Origin: CAVSRC01 sp963798195
Lineage (GTDB): Bacteria; Pseudomonadota; Alphaproteobacteria; Rhizobiales; Kaistiaceae
NCBI GenBank assembly: GCA_963798195.1
Contig: CAWCSF010000010.1
Coordinates: 930,001-994,000 of the forward strand
Direction of reading: 5' to 3'
DNA length: 64,000 bases
The notes beneath the pieces are model-generated. The model had not been told where the DNA came from and did not search any database. It saw nothing but the letters and a program-made list of their open reading frames with translations. Of the stretch, positions 53,728-62,515 are shown in pieces. The translations under genes and the position numbers were made by a program. How positions within the stretch are numbered: the first letter of the stretch is position 1; each line of letters starts with the position of its first letter.

Positions 53728-54243
53728 GTGCGCCGCGTGATGGTCGTCGGCAATTCCGGCGCGGGCAAATCGACGTTCAGTGGACTCTTGGCCGAAGCGC
53801 TTTCGCTCGCCCCGGTTTATCTAGACCTGTATTTTTGGAAACCCGGCTGGCAGCCCTGCGATGCCGCTGTTTGGCGCAAGCGTGTGGCTGCGCTGGCCGC
53901 TGAAGACGAATGGGTCATGGATGGCAACTTTGCGGAGACATTCGATCTCCGTATGCCCCGGGCAGACACTTTGATCTGGCTCGATTTGTCCCGAGCTGCT
54001 TGCCTGGTGCGCGTAACCACGCGCGCGATCCGCGATCGGAACCGCACGCGGCCGGACCTTCCAGATGGGTGCCGCGAAGGCGACGATTTCATGTCCGTCG
54101 CCCGTTCGGTATGGAATTTTCCCAGAGAGTACCGGCCCAAAATCGTTTCAGGTATCGCAAGCTTTGGCGGCCATCTGGATATCGTTCGGTTGACGGCGGA
54201 CCGCGAGGTCAGGGCGTACATCGCGGGTCTGGGAGCGTCTTGA
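53728..54243 (+). CDS. P-loop nucleotide kinase (FlaR/topology-modulation-like)
   Basis: The 171-residue protein opens RRVMVVGNSGAGKSTFSGLL (Walker A) and has W-V-M-D-G-N-F and LIWLDLSR, the pattern of adenylate-kinase-like 'topology modulation' (FlaR) proteins that carry the Y/F-x-x-x-W segment. The substrate is not established. GTG 53728 is 7 bases after the lipA stop and gives the family's beginning; ATG 53740 and an ATG at 53695 inside lipA are other choices. Its stop abuts the coq10 start. Confidence 0.8.
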   Translation: MRRVMVVGNSGAGKSTFSGLLAEALSLAPVYLDLYFWKPGWQPCDAAVWRKRVAALAAEDEWVMDGNFAETFDLRMPRADTLIWLDLSRAACLVRVTTRAIRDRNRTRPDLPDGCREGDDFMSVARSVWNFPREYRPKIVSGIASFGGHLDIVRLTADREVRAYIAGLGAS

Positions 54244-54714
54244 TGCCGAAGTTTGCGACCGAGCGCCGGGTCGCCCATGCGGCGGCCGAGATGTTTTCCC
54301 TCGTCGCCGACATCGAGGCCTACCCGCAGTTCGTGCCGCTCTGTGAGAGTTCTGAGCATTCGCGGCCGCAGCGGCGACAACGACAATGAGACCCTCGTCG
54401 CCGACATGGCGGTCGGCTACAAGGCGATCCGCGAGACCTTCACGACGCGGGTCGCTCTCCATCGCTCCGCCATGACGATCGATGCGGCCTATCTCGACGG
54501 ACCGTTCCGCCATCTCGACAGCCGCTGGACCTTCACGCCCGACGGGGAGAACGCCTGCCGTGTCGGCTTTTCCATCGACTATGAGTTCAAGTCGCACATG
54601 TTCGCCGCGTTGATGGGCGCCGTCTTCGACCGCGCCTTCCGGAAGTTCGCCGAGGCTTTCGAGAAACGTGCCGACGCGATCTACGGCGTCGGTGGACGCT
54701 CCGCCGCCGTCTGA
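54243..54714 (+). CDS. Coq10/RatA-type START domain protein, frameshifted
   Basis: These proteins bind ubiquinone in the membrane and support respiration (Coq10), or in some bacteria bind ribosomes (RatA). ATG 54243, overlapping the previous stop as TGATG, gives MPKFATERRVAHAAAEMFSL and AYPQFVPLCES. The other frame continues LSIRGRSGDNDNETLVADMA and VGYKAIRETFTTRVAL. Dropping one T of the TT at 54350-54351 joins them into a normal 156-residue protein. The 3' end overlaps convergent cinA by 34 bases. Confidence 0.87.
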
Positions 54715-55196
54715 AGCATCTCCAGCGCCTCCTTCACGGAAGCGAGGCGAATGGCGGAGCGGCCGATGTCGCCGAAGTGACGGTGGCGATGCGTCGTCGC
54801 ACCGTCACGGATGGCGAGGGCAAAATGGACTGTGCCGACCGGCTTTTCCTCGGTGCCGCCGGTCGGGCCGGCGACGCCAGTGATGGCGACGGCGATGTCG
54901 GCCACTGACCCGCGGATTGCGCCCTCGGCCATGGCCCGCGCCACTTCTTCGCTCACCGCGCCCGGCCCGCCGGGCGCCAGATAATCCGGCGAGACGCCGA
55001 GAAGATCGGCTTTCGAGGCATTTGAATAGGTGACGAAGCCGCGGTCGAGAACGGCCGATGAGCCCGATATTTCCGTCAGCAGTCCCGCAACCAGTCCGCC
55101 GGTGCAGGATTCGGCCGTGGCGATCCGCACGCCGTTCTTGGTGCACAGCGCGACGATTGCGTTGGCCAGCGGGATCAGGGGGGAGAGATCGGTCAT
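54681..55196 (-). CDS. pncC: CinA-family nicotinamide-nucleotide amidohydrolase (PncC-type)
   Basis: The 171-residue protein is the C-terminal CinA domain alone: RIATAESCTGGLVAGLLTEI with the catalytic Ser, FVTYSNASKADLLGVSPDYL, and IAVAITGVAGPTGGTEEKPV with GTVHFA. Such stand-alone forms deamidate nicotinamide mononucleotide and salvage NAD precursors. It starts 4 bases into the ispDF end. The call as NMN deamidase follows the family; CinA is the broader name. Confidence 0.9.
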   Translation of the reverse strand: MTDLSPLIPLANAIVALCTKNGVRIATAESCTGGLVAGLLTEISGSSAVLDRGFVTYSNASKADLLGVSPDYLAPGGPGAVSEEVARAMAEGAIRGSVADIAVAITGVAGPTGGTEEKPVGTVHFALAIRDGATTHRHRHFGDIGRSAIRLASVKEALEMLQTAAERPPTP

Positions 55197-56395
55197 TTGC
55201 TGCCCGCGAACGGCAGGCGCAGCGTCGCCGTGGCGTGGGCCGAGACGCCTTCGCTCCGTCCGATGAAACCGAGGCCCTCGCTCGTCGTCGCCTTGACGCC
55301 GACGCGGTCGATGGTGATCCCGCAAATTTCGGCGATGCGTGCGCGCATCGCCTCGCGGTGCGGCGCGAGCTTCGGTCCTTCCGCGACCAGCGTCACGTCG
55401 AGATGCGCGATGATACCGCCGCGGGCAGCGACCCGCGCTACTGCGTCGGCGAGGAAACGATCTGACGACGCACCCTTCCATTGCGGATCGGACGGCGGGA
55501 AATGCTGGCCGATGTCGCCGTCGCCGAGTGCGCCGAGAATGGCGTCGGTGAGGGCGTGCAGCACCACGTCCGCGTCCGAGTGGCCGACGAGGCCGCGGGT
55601 ATGCGGTACGGCGATGCCGCCCAGAATGATCTCGTGGCCGGAGCCCAGGGCGTGGATGTCGTAGCCGACGCCGACCCGGACGTCGCCCAGCGCGAGGGCA
55701 TTCTCCAGTGTCAGGCGTCTGTCGGCGGCGGCGATATCGCCGGCGGTCGTCAACTTCATGTTGGCCGGATCGCCCGGCACGGCGAGCACTGGCGTTCCCG
55801 CCCATTCGGCAACGGCGGCGTCGTCAGTGAAGCTCAGTCCTGCGGCCGCGGCGCGCTTGTGTGCGGCGAGGATCACGTCGAACGAGAACCCCTGCGGCGT
55901 CTCCGCGGCCTGCAATCCGTCGCGCGGCACCGTGGCGGTGACGCGGCCGGTTGCATCTATCTGCTTCAGCGTGTTCGCCACCGGCAGCGTCGGCACGACC
56001 GCGTCGGCGCCGTCGAGCGCGCCGATCACGCGATCAATCAGCGCGCGCGAAGCGAACGGCCGGGCGGCATCGTGGATGAGCACGTGCGCGGGGGATCGCT
56101 CCGCCAGTGCTGCAAGACCGTTGCGGACCGAATCCTGACGGGTGCCGCCGCCCGTCACCGGAATCATCAGGCGGTCGTTGACCGGCGCCACGCTGCCATA
56201 GAGTTCCCGGTCGCTCTCCCCGATAACCACGAGAATCTGCTCCACAGCCTCGTGGCCCAGGAACGCGTCGATCGACCGGGCGAGGATGGGCTTGCCGCCG
56301 ACCGGCTGGTACTGTTTGGGCAGGTTGCCGAGCCCCGCGCGGATTCCCCGTCCGGCGGCGACAATCAATACGGCGGTGTGCGGTGCAACAGACAT
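55193..56395 (-). CDS. ispDF: Bifunctional IspD/IspF (MEP isoprenoid pathway)
   Basis: The 400-residue fusion has an N-terminal IspD nucleotidyltransferase (VLIVAAGRGIRAGLGNLPKQ and VLIHDAARPFASRALIDRVI), making CDP-methylerythritol. The C-terminal IspF (GVGYDIHALGSGHEIILGGI, GLVGHSDADVVLHALTDAIL) makes the cyclic diphosphate, with the zinc-binding Asp/His of YDIH. The fusion is characteristic of alphaproteobacteria. The start at 56395 has AAGG seven bases upstream. It is divergent from dusB. Confidence 0.97.
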   Translation of the reverse strand: MSVAPHTAVLIVAAGRGIRAGLGNLPKQYQPVGGKPILARSIDAFLGHEAVEQILVVIGESDRELYGSVAPVNDRLMIPVTGGGTRQDSVRNGLAALAERSPAHVLIHDAARPFASRALIDRVIGALDGADAVVPTLPVANTLKQIDATGRVTATVPRDGLQAAETPQGFSFDVILAAHKRAAAAGLSFTDDAAVAEWAGTPVLAVPGDPANMKLTTAGDIAAADRRLTLENALALGDVRVGVGYDIHALGSGHEIILGGIAVPHTRGLVGHSDADVVLHALTDAILGALGDGDIGQHFPPSDPQWKGASSDRFLADAVARVAARGGIIAHLDVTLVAEGPKLAPHREAMRARIAEICGITIDRVGVKATTSEGLGFIGRSEGVSAHATATLRLPFAGSK

Positions 56396-56462
56396 CCACG
56401 TGCCTTGCTGGATATGACGAACAATTCTAGCACAGCCCGCATCCCTGCCGTCCATTTCGCAC

Positions 56463-56490
56463 TTGCTCACTGCCCAGAACTGACTAACAT
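56463..56490 (+). promoter_or_regulatory. Candidate promoter for dusB-ntrB-ntrC
   Basis: TTGCTC (56463-56468) and TAACAT (56485-56490) are 16 bases apart in the 133-base gap between ispDF and dusB, 39 bases before the ATG. It is a modest sigma-70-like match. The same TTGCTC-N16 pattern precedes the flavoprotein monooxygenase gene at 38201. Confidence 0.35.
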
Positions 56491-56528
56491 ATGGGCAATT
56501 GTGGCTGTGCCTAATCCATAGGCGATCA

Positions 56529-57524
56529 ATGCACGAACTTTCGAGACCGCTGTCGATCGGACCGGTCAGCGTTCCAAACCGCGTGTTTCTGGCGCCCATG
56601 TCGGGCGTTTCGGACCGCCCGTTCCGCGAAATCGCCGCCGCCTTCGGCGCGGGTCTCGTGGTGTCCGAAATGGTGGCAAGCGAGCAACTCGCCGGGGGCC
56701 ACGCCGAGGCAACCATGCGCGCCGAGCGGGCGGGGACAGGGCCGCACGTCATCCAGCTCGCCGGGCGCGAGGCCCACTGGATGGCTGAAGGCGCGCGCGC
56801 CGCGACCGACGCCGGCGCGGACATCATCGACATCAACATGGGCTGTCCCGCCCGTAAGGTGACCTCCGGCTACTCTGGCTCTGCGCTGATGCGCGACCTC
56901 GACCATGCCCTCACGCTCATCGAAGCGACAGTCGGCGCCACCCCGCTCCCGGTGACGCTGAAGATGCGCCTCGGCTGGGATCACGCGTCGCTGAATGCGC
57001 CGGACCTCGCACGGCGCGCGGAGCAGGCGGGCGTGCAAATGATCACGGTCCACGGGCGCACCCGCTGCCAGTTCTATACCGGCAAGGCTGACTGGGCGGC
57101 GATCCGCGCGGTCAAGGACGCGATTTCGATCCCGCTCATTGCCAATGGCGATTTCACACGTCTCGATCACATCGAGCCGATGCTGCGCCTGTCCGGCGCC
57201 GATGGCGTCATGATCGGGCGTGGCGCGTACGGCCGCCCATGGATGCCCGGCCACGTCGCGCATTTCGCCGCGACCGGCGAAACGCTGCCGGCGCCGCCGC
57301 TGGGCGACCTCGTCGCCCGGCACTACGAAGCGCTCCTCGCACAATACGGCGTGTTCCTCGGTATGCGCGTCGCTCGCAAGCATCTCGGCTGGTACATGGA
57401 CCAGCGCCCGGACATCGATCCCGACCTGCGCCGTTCGATCGTCACCGAGACGCGGCCGGCGGAGGTGCTGCGCAAGCTCGCAGTCTGCTTCGGACAGGCG
57501 AACGAGGGGAGGGCAGCGGCGTGA
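56529..57524 (+). CDS. dusB: tRNA-dihydrouridine synthase DusB (NifR3)
   Basis: This FMN enzyme reduces uridines in tRNA. The 331 residues show FLAPMSGVSDRPFREIAAAF, DIIDINMGCPARKVTSGYSG with catalytic Cys106, VTLKMRLGWD, ITVHGRTRCQFYTGKADW and GADGVMIGRGAYGRPW. In Rhizobiales it is the first gene of the nifR3-ntrB-ntrC operon. Its TGA is overlapped by the ntrB GTG. Confidence 0.96.
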   Translation: MHELSRPLSIGPVSVPNRVFLAPMSGVSDRPFREIAAAFGAGLVVSEMVASEQLAGGHAEATMRAERAGTGPHVIQLAGREAHWMAEGARAATDAGADIIDINMGCPARKVTSGYSGSALMRDLDHALTLIEATVGATPLPVTLKMRLGWDHASLNAPDLARRAEQAGVQMITVHGRTRCQFYTGKADWAAIRAVKDAISIPLIANGDFTRLDHIEPMLRLSGADGVMIGRGAYGRPWMPGHVAHFAATGETLPAPPLGDLVARHYEALLAQYGVFLGMRVARKHLGWYMDQRPDIDPDLRRSIVTETRPAEVLRKLAVCFGQANEGRAAA

Positions 57525-58642
57525 GCCTCGACACGCCCACCATGACGCGCGGACGCTCGGCGAGCACGCTGATCGACGCCCTGCCGCATCCGGTGCTCCT
57601 GATCGACGCCGAGGGCGGCATCGTCGAGGCCAACACCGCGGCGGAGACTTTCTTCCAGGCATCGACCACGGTGCTCCGACGCCATCCACTGACCTATTTC
57701 GTGCCCTTCGGCAGCCCGCTGCTGGCGCTGGTCGATCAGGTCCGCGAGCGCGGCGCGGCGGTCAACGAGTACCGCGTGGACGTTGGCACGCCCCGCAACG
57801 GCGGCGAGCACATGGTCGACATCTACGCCACGCCCAGCCTCGATCTGCCGGATGGCGTGGTGGTCGTCCTTCAGGAACGCTCGATGGCGGACAAGATGGA
57901 CCGCCAGCTCATCCATCGCGGCGCTGCCCGCAGCGTCACCGGGCTGGCGGCGATGCTCGCCCATGAAATCAAGAACCCGTTATCCGGAATCCGTGGCGCG
58001 GCACAGTTGCTGGAATCGTCGGTCGGTAGTGAAGACCGCGCGTTGACTCGCCTCATCTGCGACGAGGCCGACCGCATCGTGAAGCTGGTCGACCGCATGG
58101 AGGTCTTCTCCGACGAGCGCCCGATCGAACGCGAGCCGATCAACATCCACGCGGTGCTGGATCACGTGCGCCGGTTGGCGACGTCGGGCTTCGCACGCTC
58201 GATCCGGATTGCCGACGAATACGACCCCTCGTTGCCCGAGGTCTTCGCCAATCGCGACCAGCTGGTCCAGGTGTTCCTCAACCTCGTCAAGAACGCGGCC
58301 GAATCCCTCGGCAACACGGCCGATGGCGAGATCGTGCTCACCACCGCGTTCAAGCCGGGCTTCCGGCTGTCGGTGCCGGGCAATCCCAGCAAGGTGACGC
58401 TGCCGCTCGAATTCTGCGTGCGCGACAACGGCCCCGGGGTTCCGGAAGAGCTGATCCCGCACCTCTTCGATCCGTTCGTGACCACCAAGGCCAATGGCTC
58501 GGGCCTCGGCCTCGCGCTCGTCGCCAAGATCATCCGCGATCATGGCGGCGTCATCGAATGCGAGTCGCAATCGCGCCGCACAACATTCCGCGTGCTGATG
58601 CCGGCCTGGCCGGGACCAGCCAACAATAGCAGGGACGAGTAA
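57521..58642 (+). CDS. ntrB: Nitrogen regulation sensor histidine kinase NtrB
   Basis: NtrB phosphorylates NtrC under nitrogen limitation and is controlled by PII. The 373-residue cytoplasmic protein has a PAS domain (LPHPVLLIDAEGGIVEANTA), a HisKA domain with MLAHEIKNPLSGIRGA (His148), and HATPase boxes (VRDNGPGVPEELIPHLFDPF, and GSGLGLALVAKI). GTG 57521 overlaps the dusB stop (GTGA); ATG 57542 is an alternative. Confidence 0.96.
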   Translation: MSLDTPTMTRGRSASTLIDALPHPVLLIDAEGGIVEANTAAETFFQASTTVLRRHPLTYFVPFGSPLLALVDQVRERGAAVNEYRVDVGTPRNGGEHMVDIYATPSLDLPDGVVVVLQERSMADKMDRQLIHRGAARSVTGLAAMLAHEIKNPLSGIRGAAQLLESSVGSEDRALTRLICDEADRIVKLVDRMEVFSDERPIEREPINIHAVLDHVRRLATSGFARSIRIADEYDPSLPEVFANRDQLVQVFLNLVKNAAESLGNTADGEIVLTTAFKPGFRLSVPGNPSKVTLPLEFCVRDNGPGVPEELIPHLFDPFVTTKANGSGLGLALVAKIIRDHGGVIECESQSRRTTFRVLMPAWPGPANNSRDE

Positions 58643-58644
58643 CC

Positions 58645-60087
58645 ATGCCGCTTGGCAACATACTGGTGGCGGACGATGACGCGGCCATTCGCACAGTTTT
58701 GAACCAGGCTCTGTCGCGGGCAGGTTACTCCGTGCGGCTGACGTCTAACGCGGCAACGCTGTGGCGCTGGGTGAGCGAGGGTGACGGCGACCTCGTCATC
58801 ACCGACGTGGTGATGCCCGACGAGAACATTTTCGATCTGCTGCCGCGCATCAAGCGCACGCGGCCGGAACTGCCGATCATCGTGATGAGCGCGCAAAACA
58901 CGTTCATGACCGCGATCCGCGCTTCGGAGCGCGGCGCCTACGAATACCTGCCAAAGCCGTTCGACCTGAAGGAACTCATCGCGATCGTCGGTCGCGCACT
59001 GTCCGAGCCCAGGAACCGACGGGCGGAGGCGGCGCCGGACGATCCGGGCGACGCGATACCGCTGGTCGGCCGTTCGCCGGCGATGCAGGACATCTATCGC
59101 GTCCTCGCCCGGCTGATGCAGACGGACCTTACCGTGATGATCGCCGGCGAGTCCGGCACCGGCAAGGAACTGGTGGCGCGCGCGCTGCACGACTACGGCA
59201 AGCGGCGCAACGGTCCCTTCGTGCCGATCAACATGGCCGCGATTCCGCGCGACCTGATCGAAGCTGAACTGTTCGGCCACGAGAAGGGCGCCTTCACCGG
59301 AGCGCAGGCGCGCAGCGCCGGCCGTTTCGAGCAGGCCGACGGCGGCACGCTCTTTCTCGACGAGATCGGCGACATGCCGATGGAGGCGCAGACGCGTCTG
59401 CTACGCGTGCTTCAGCAGGGCGAATACACCACCGTTGGCGGGCGGACCCCGATCAAGACCGACGTGCGTATCGTCGCTGCTACAAACAAGGATCTGCGCA
59501 CCCTCATCAACCAGGGCATGTTCCGCGAGGACCTGTTCTTCCGGCTCAACGTCGTGCCGATCCGGCTGCCGCCGCTGCGCGAGCGTAGCGAGGACATTCC
59601 GGACCTCATCCGGCATTTCTTCGCGATGGTGGAGAAGGAGGGGCTCCCCGCGAAGCGCATCGAGCCCGCCGCCATCGAGCGGCTGAAACGCTACCGCTGG
59701 CCGGGCAACGTGCGTGAGGTCGAAAACCTCGTCCGCCGTCTGGCCGCGCTCTATCCGCAGGAAACGATCACCGAGAACATCGTCGAATCGGAGCTGAACC
59801 AGCCCGCCATCGCCGCGCCGTCCGGGGAAGAGGCGTCAGAAGAGACGCTTTCCGGCTCGGTTGAGCGGCATCTTTTTTCGTATTTCCAAAGCTTCGGTGA
59901 TGGTTTGCCGCCGCCTGGCCTATATCATCGCATCCTCCGCGAAGTAGAAAATCCGTTGATCGCGGCAGCTTTGGCGTCAACGCGCGGCAATCAGATAAAA
60001 GCTGCGGAATTGCTTGGCGTGAACCGTAATACGCTTAGGAAAAAGATCAGAGAACTTGATATTCAAGTCATTCGCAGCGCTGGGTAG
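58645..60087 (+). CDS. ntrC: Nitrogen regulation response regulator NtrC
   Basis: NtrC is the sigma-54 enhancer-binding activator of nitrogen-limitation genes. The 480-residue protein has a receiver domain (Asp54 in VITDVVMPDE), an AAA+ domain with Walker A GESGTGKE, the sigma-54-contacting loop GAFTGA, Walker B GGTLFLDEIGDMP, and a Fis-type helix-turn-helix (NQIKAAELLGVNRNTLRKKI). It starts 2 bases after the ntrB stop. The intact GAFTGA contrasts with NtrX downstream. Confidence 0.97.
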   Translation: MPLGNILVADDDAAIRTVLNQALSRAGYSVRLTSNAATLWRWVSEGDGDLVITDVVMPDENIFDLLPRIKRTRPELPIIVMSAQNTFMTAIRASERGAYEYLPKPFDLKELIAIVGRALSEPRNRRAEAAPDDPGDAIPLVGRSPAMQDIYRVLARLMQTDLTVMIAGESGTGKELVARALHDYGKRRNGPFVPINMAAIPRDLIEAELFGHEKGAFTGAQARSAGRFEQADGGTLFLDEIGDMPMEAQTRLLRVLQQGEYTTVGGRTPIKTDVRIVAATNKDLRTLINQGMFREDLFFRLNVVPIRLPPLRERSEDIPDLIRHFFAMVEKEGLPAKRIEPAAIERLKRYRWPGNVREVENLVRRLAALYPQETITENIVESELNQPAIAAPSGEEASEETLSGSVERHLFSYFQSFGDGLPPPGLYHRILREVENPLIAAALASTRGNQIKAAELLGVNRNTLRKKIRELDIQVIRSAG

Positions 60088-60119
60088 GCCCGACTTCACG
60101 CGACGGCCTGTTGTTTTTT
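60086..60119 (+). terminator. Possible Rho-independent terminator after ntrC
   Basis: AGGCC (60086-60090) pairs with GGCCT (60105-60109), and a run of six Ts (60114-60119) follows. The stem is only 5 bp with a long loop, so the prediction is weak, but it lies exactly where ntrBC would be separated from ntrYX. Confidence 0.4.
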
Positions 60120-60208
60120 GATCACAATATAGTTGCAATCCGGCCCCAGTCTGCCCTACGTCGAACCGTACGAGACACGGCGAAAACGCGGGAGGCACCG
60201 GCACCGGC

Positions 60209-62497
60209 ATGACGGCGGACTCGTCAACCCTGACAGGAGGGCCTGTGACGAACGAGGCACGCGTCGCCCGCGGCTTCGAGTTCTCACGTCTTGTCCGCGC
60301 TTCCGGCTACGTCGCGGTGATGCTGGCCCTCATCTCCGCTGCCGGCACTTTCGTCATTCTGATGGGCCTGACACCCATCGCGCCGACCCCCAACGTCGTG
60401 CTCACCGCCATGCTGGTGAACGGCGGGCTGGTCGCGTTCCTGATGATCGTGATTGCCTGGGTGGTCGGCACCCTGGTTCGCGCCCGGCTACGCGGCGAGG
60501 CGGGTTCCCGCCTGCATATCCGCATCGTTGGACTCTTCGCCCTCATCGCCGCCGTGCCCGCGGTGCTGCTGGCGATGACCGCCAGCATCTCGCTCGACCG
60601 AGGCCTCGACAACTGGTTCTCAACGCGCACGCGGGCAATCGTCGACAATTCCCTGTCGCTGGCCCAGGCATTCGCCGAGCAGCAGGCCGTCTTGCTGCGC
60701 GCCGACGTATTCACCGTGAAGGCCGAACTGGAGCGGGCGAACACGCTTTACAGCGACGATCCCGCTCGCTTCGAAACCTTCCTCAACAGCCTCGCCGCGG
60801 ACCACAACCTGCCGGGCGCCTTCTTGATTTCCGACGACGGCAGCCTCGTCAAGCAGGCGAAGATTTCCAACCCGGACGATTTTCCCGCGCCCGTACCGCA
60901 AGCGATCGACCAGGCAAAGAGCCAGCCGGATCAGGTCGTGGTCATCGCGCCAGGCCCCACGAACATCATCAGCGGCATCACGCGCCTCGATGGCTACGAG
61001 AACGTCTATCTCTATGCCGCCCGCCCGCTCGATCCGAAGGTGGTGCGCTACCTAGCCATGACCAACGACAACGTCGCGGAGTACCGGACGCTGGAGGCGA
61101 GCCGCTTCGGCGTGCAACTCGCGTTCGGCATCCTGTTTCTCGGCGTTACCGTCGTTGTGCTTCTGTCGGCGATTTGGCTCGGCATCGGTTTTGCCAATCG
61201 CCTGGTCGCACCCATCCGGCGTTTGATCGATGCCGCCACGGAAGTTGCGCGCGGCAACCTCAAGGTCGCCGTCGAGGCCCGCAGTTCGGATGGCGACGTC
61301 GGCGCGCTGGGATCGACCTTCAACACAATGACCGCGCAACTGCGCAGCCAGCGCGAGGAACTGGTCGCCGCCAGCAACCAGATCGACTCGCGCCGGCGGT
61401 TTACCGAGGCGGTGCTGGCCGGCATATCCGCCGGCGTCGTCGGCATCGACGCCGAAGGCCGGGTCACGATTGCCAATCGGACGGCGCTCAGTCTCCTCGG
61501 CGCGACCGAGGACGCCGCCGTCGGCGCGCCGATATCCGAACTCATGCCGCGGCTTGAACCGGTCGTCTCGGCGGCCCTGCGCGACAGCCGTCCGGAACAC
61601 CGCGACCAGATCGTCGTCGCGCGCGATGGCCGCGAGCGCACGATCAATGTGCGCGTGACCACCGAGAAGGCCATCGGCCGGGCCCACGGCTATGTCATCA
61701 CGCTCGACGACATCAGCGATCTGGTCGCCGCACAGCGCAGCACCGCGTGGTCGGATGTCGCCCGGCGCATCGCGCATGAAATCAAGAATCCGCTGACGCC
61801 GATCCAGCTTTCCGCCGAACGCCTCAAACGCAAATTCGGGCGTTCGATCTCGGAGGATCGCGATGTCTTCGACCAATGCACCGACACGATTATCCGGCAG
61901 GTTGGCGATATCGGGCGCATGGTGGACGAGTTCTCATCCTTCGCGCGCATGCCGAAACCGGCGTTTGCCGTCGGCAACCTCGCCGAGTCCATCCGCGAGT
62001 TGGTGTTCCTGATCAGCGTCGCGCACCCGGAAATCACCTTCAACATCGCCGTGCCGGATGAGCCGCTTGTCGTCCGCTTCGACGGCCGGCTGATGGGGCA
62101 GGCGCTTACCAACATCGTGAAGAACGCAACGGAGGCAGTTGGCGCTGTTCCGCCCGATGAGCGCGGGCAGGGCGAGATCAGTGTCTCCGCACGTCAGGAG
62201 GATGGCAGCATCGTCGTCGATGTCGCCGACAACGGCATTGGCCTGCCGGTGCAGAACCGGCAAAGGCTGCTTGAGCCCTACATGACCACGCGCGAGAAGG
62301 GCACCGGACTCGGCCTCGCCATTGTCGCAAAGATCATCGAGGAGCATGGCGGTCGCATTGAACTTCTCGATGCGCCGACCGAGGTAAACGGTCGCCGCGG
62401 TGCCCTCATCCGTATCGTATTGCCCCGCATGGACCAGGCTGCCACTACGGCCGTGGCTTCTGGACCCGCGATGGCAGAACCCCAGCCTGTCGGTTGA
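60209..62497 (+). CDS. ntrY: Nitrogen regulation sensor histidine kinase NtrY
   Basis: NtrY is the membrane kinase paired with NtrX. The 762-residue protein has three or four membrane helices (about 30-55, 65-90, 105-130 and 300-330), with an extracytoplasmic part between the last two. A HAMP domain (LVAPIRRLIDAATEVARGNL), a PAS region, the HisKA motif RRIAHEIKNPLTPIQLSAER and HATPase (ADNGIGLPVQNRQRLLEPY) follow. ATG 60209 is given; GTG 60245, five bases after AGGAGG (60235-60240), is a realistic shorter start. Confidence 0.95.
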   Translation: MTADSSTLTGGPVTNEARVARGFEFSRLVRASGYVAVMLALISAAGTFVILMGLTPIAPTPNVVLTAMLVNGGLVAFLMIVIAWVVGTLVRARLRGEAGSRLHIRIVGLFALIAAVPAVLLAMTASISLDRGLDNWFSTRTRAIVDNSLSLAQAFAEQQAVLLRADVFTVKAELERANTLYSDDPARFETFLNSLAADHNLPGAFLISDDGSLVKQAKISNPDDFPAPVPQAIDQAKSQPDQVVVIAPGPTNIISGITRLDGYENVYLYAARPLDPKVVRYLAMTNDNVAEYRTLEASRFGVQLAFGILFLGVTVVVLLSAIWLGIGFANRLVAPIRRLIDAATEVARGNLKVAVEARSSDGDVGALGSTFNTMTAQLRSQREELVAASNQIDSRRRFTEAVLAGISAGVVGIDAEGRVTIANRTALSLLGATEDAAVGAPISELMPRLEPVVSAALRDSRPEHRDQIVVARDGRERTINVRVTTEKAIGRAHGYVITLDDISDLVAAQRSTAWSDVARRIAHEIKNPLTPIQLSAERLKRKFGRSISEDRDVFDQCTDTIIRQVGDIGRMVDEFSSFARMPKPAFAVGNLAESIRELVFLISVAHPEITFNIAVPDEPLVVRFDGRLMGQALTNIVKNATEAVGAVPPDERGQGEISVSARQEDGSIVVDVADNGIGLPVQNRQRLLEPYMTTREKGTGLGLAIVAKIIEEHGGRIELLDAPTEVNGRRGALIRIVLPRMDQAATTAVASGPAMAEPQPVG

Positions 62498-62515
62498 TTG
62501 TGGAAGCGGCGAGTT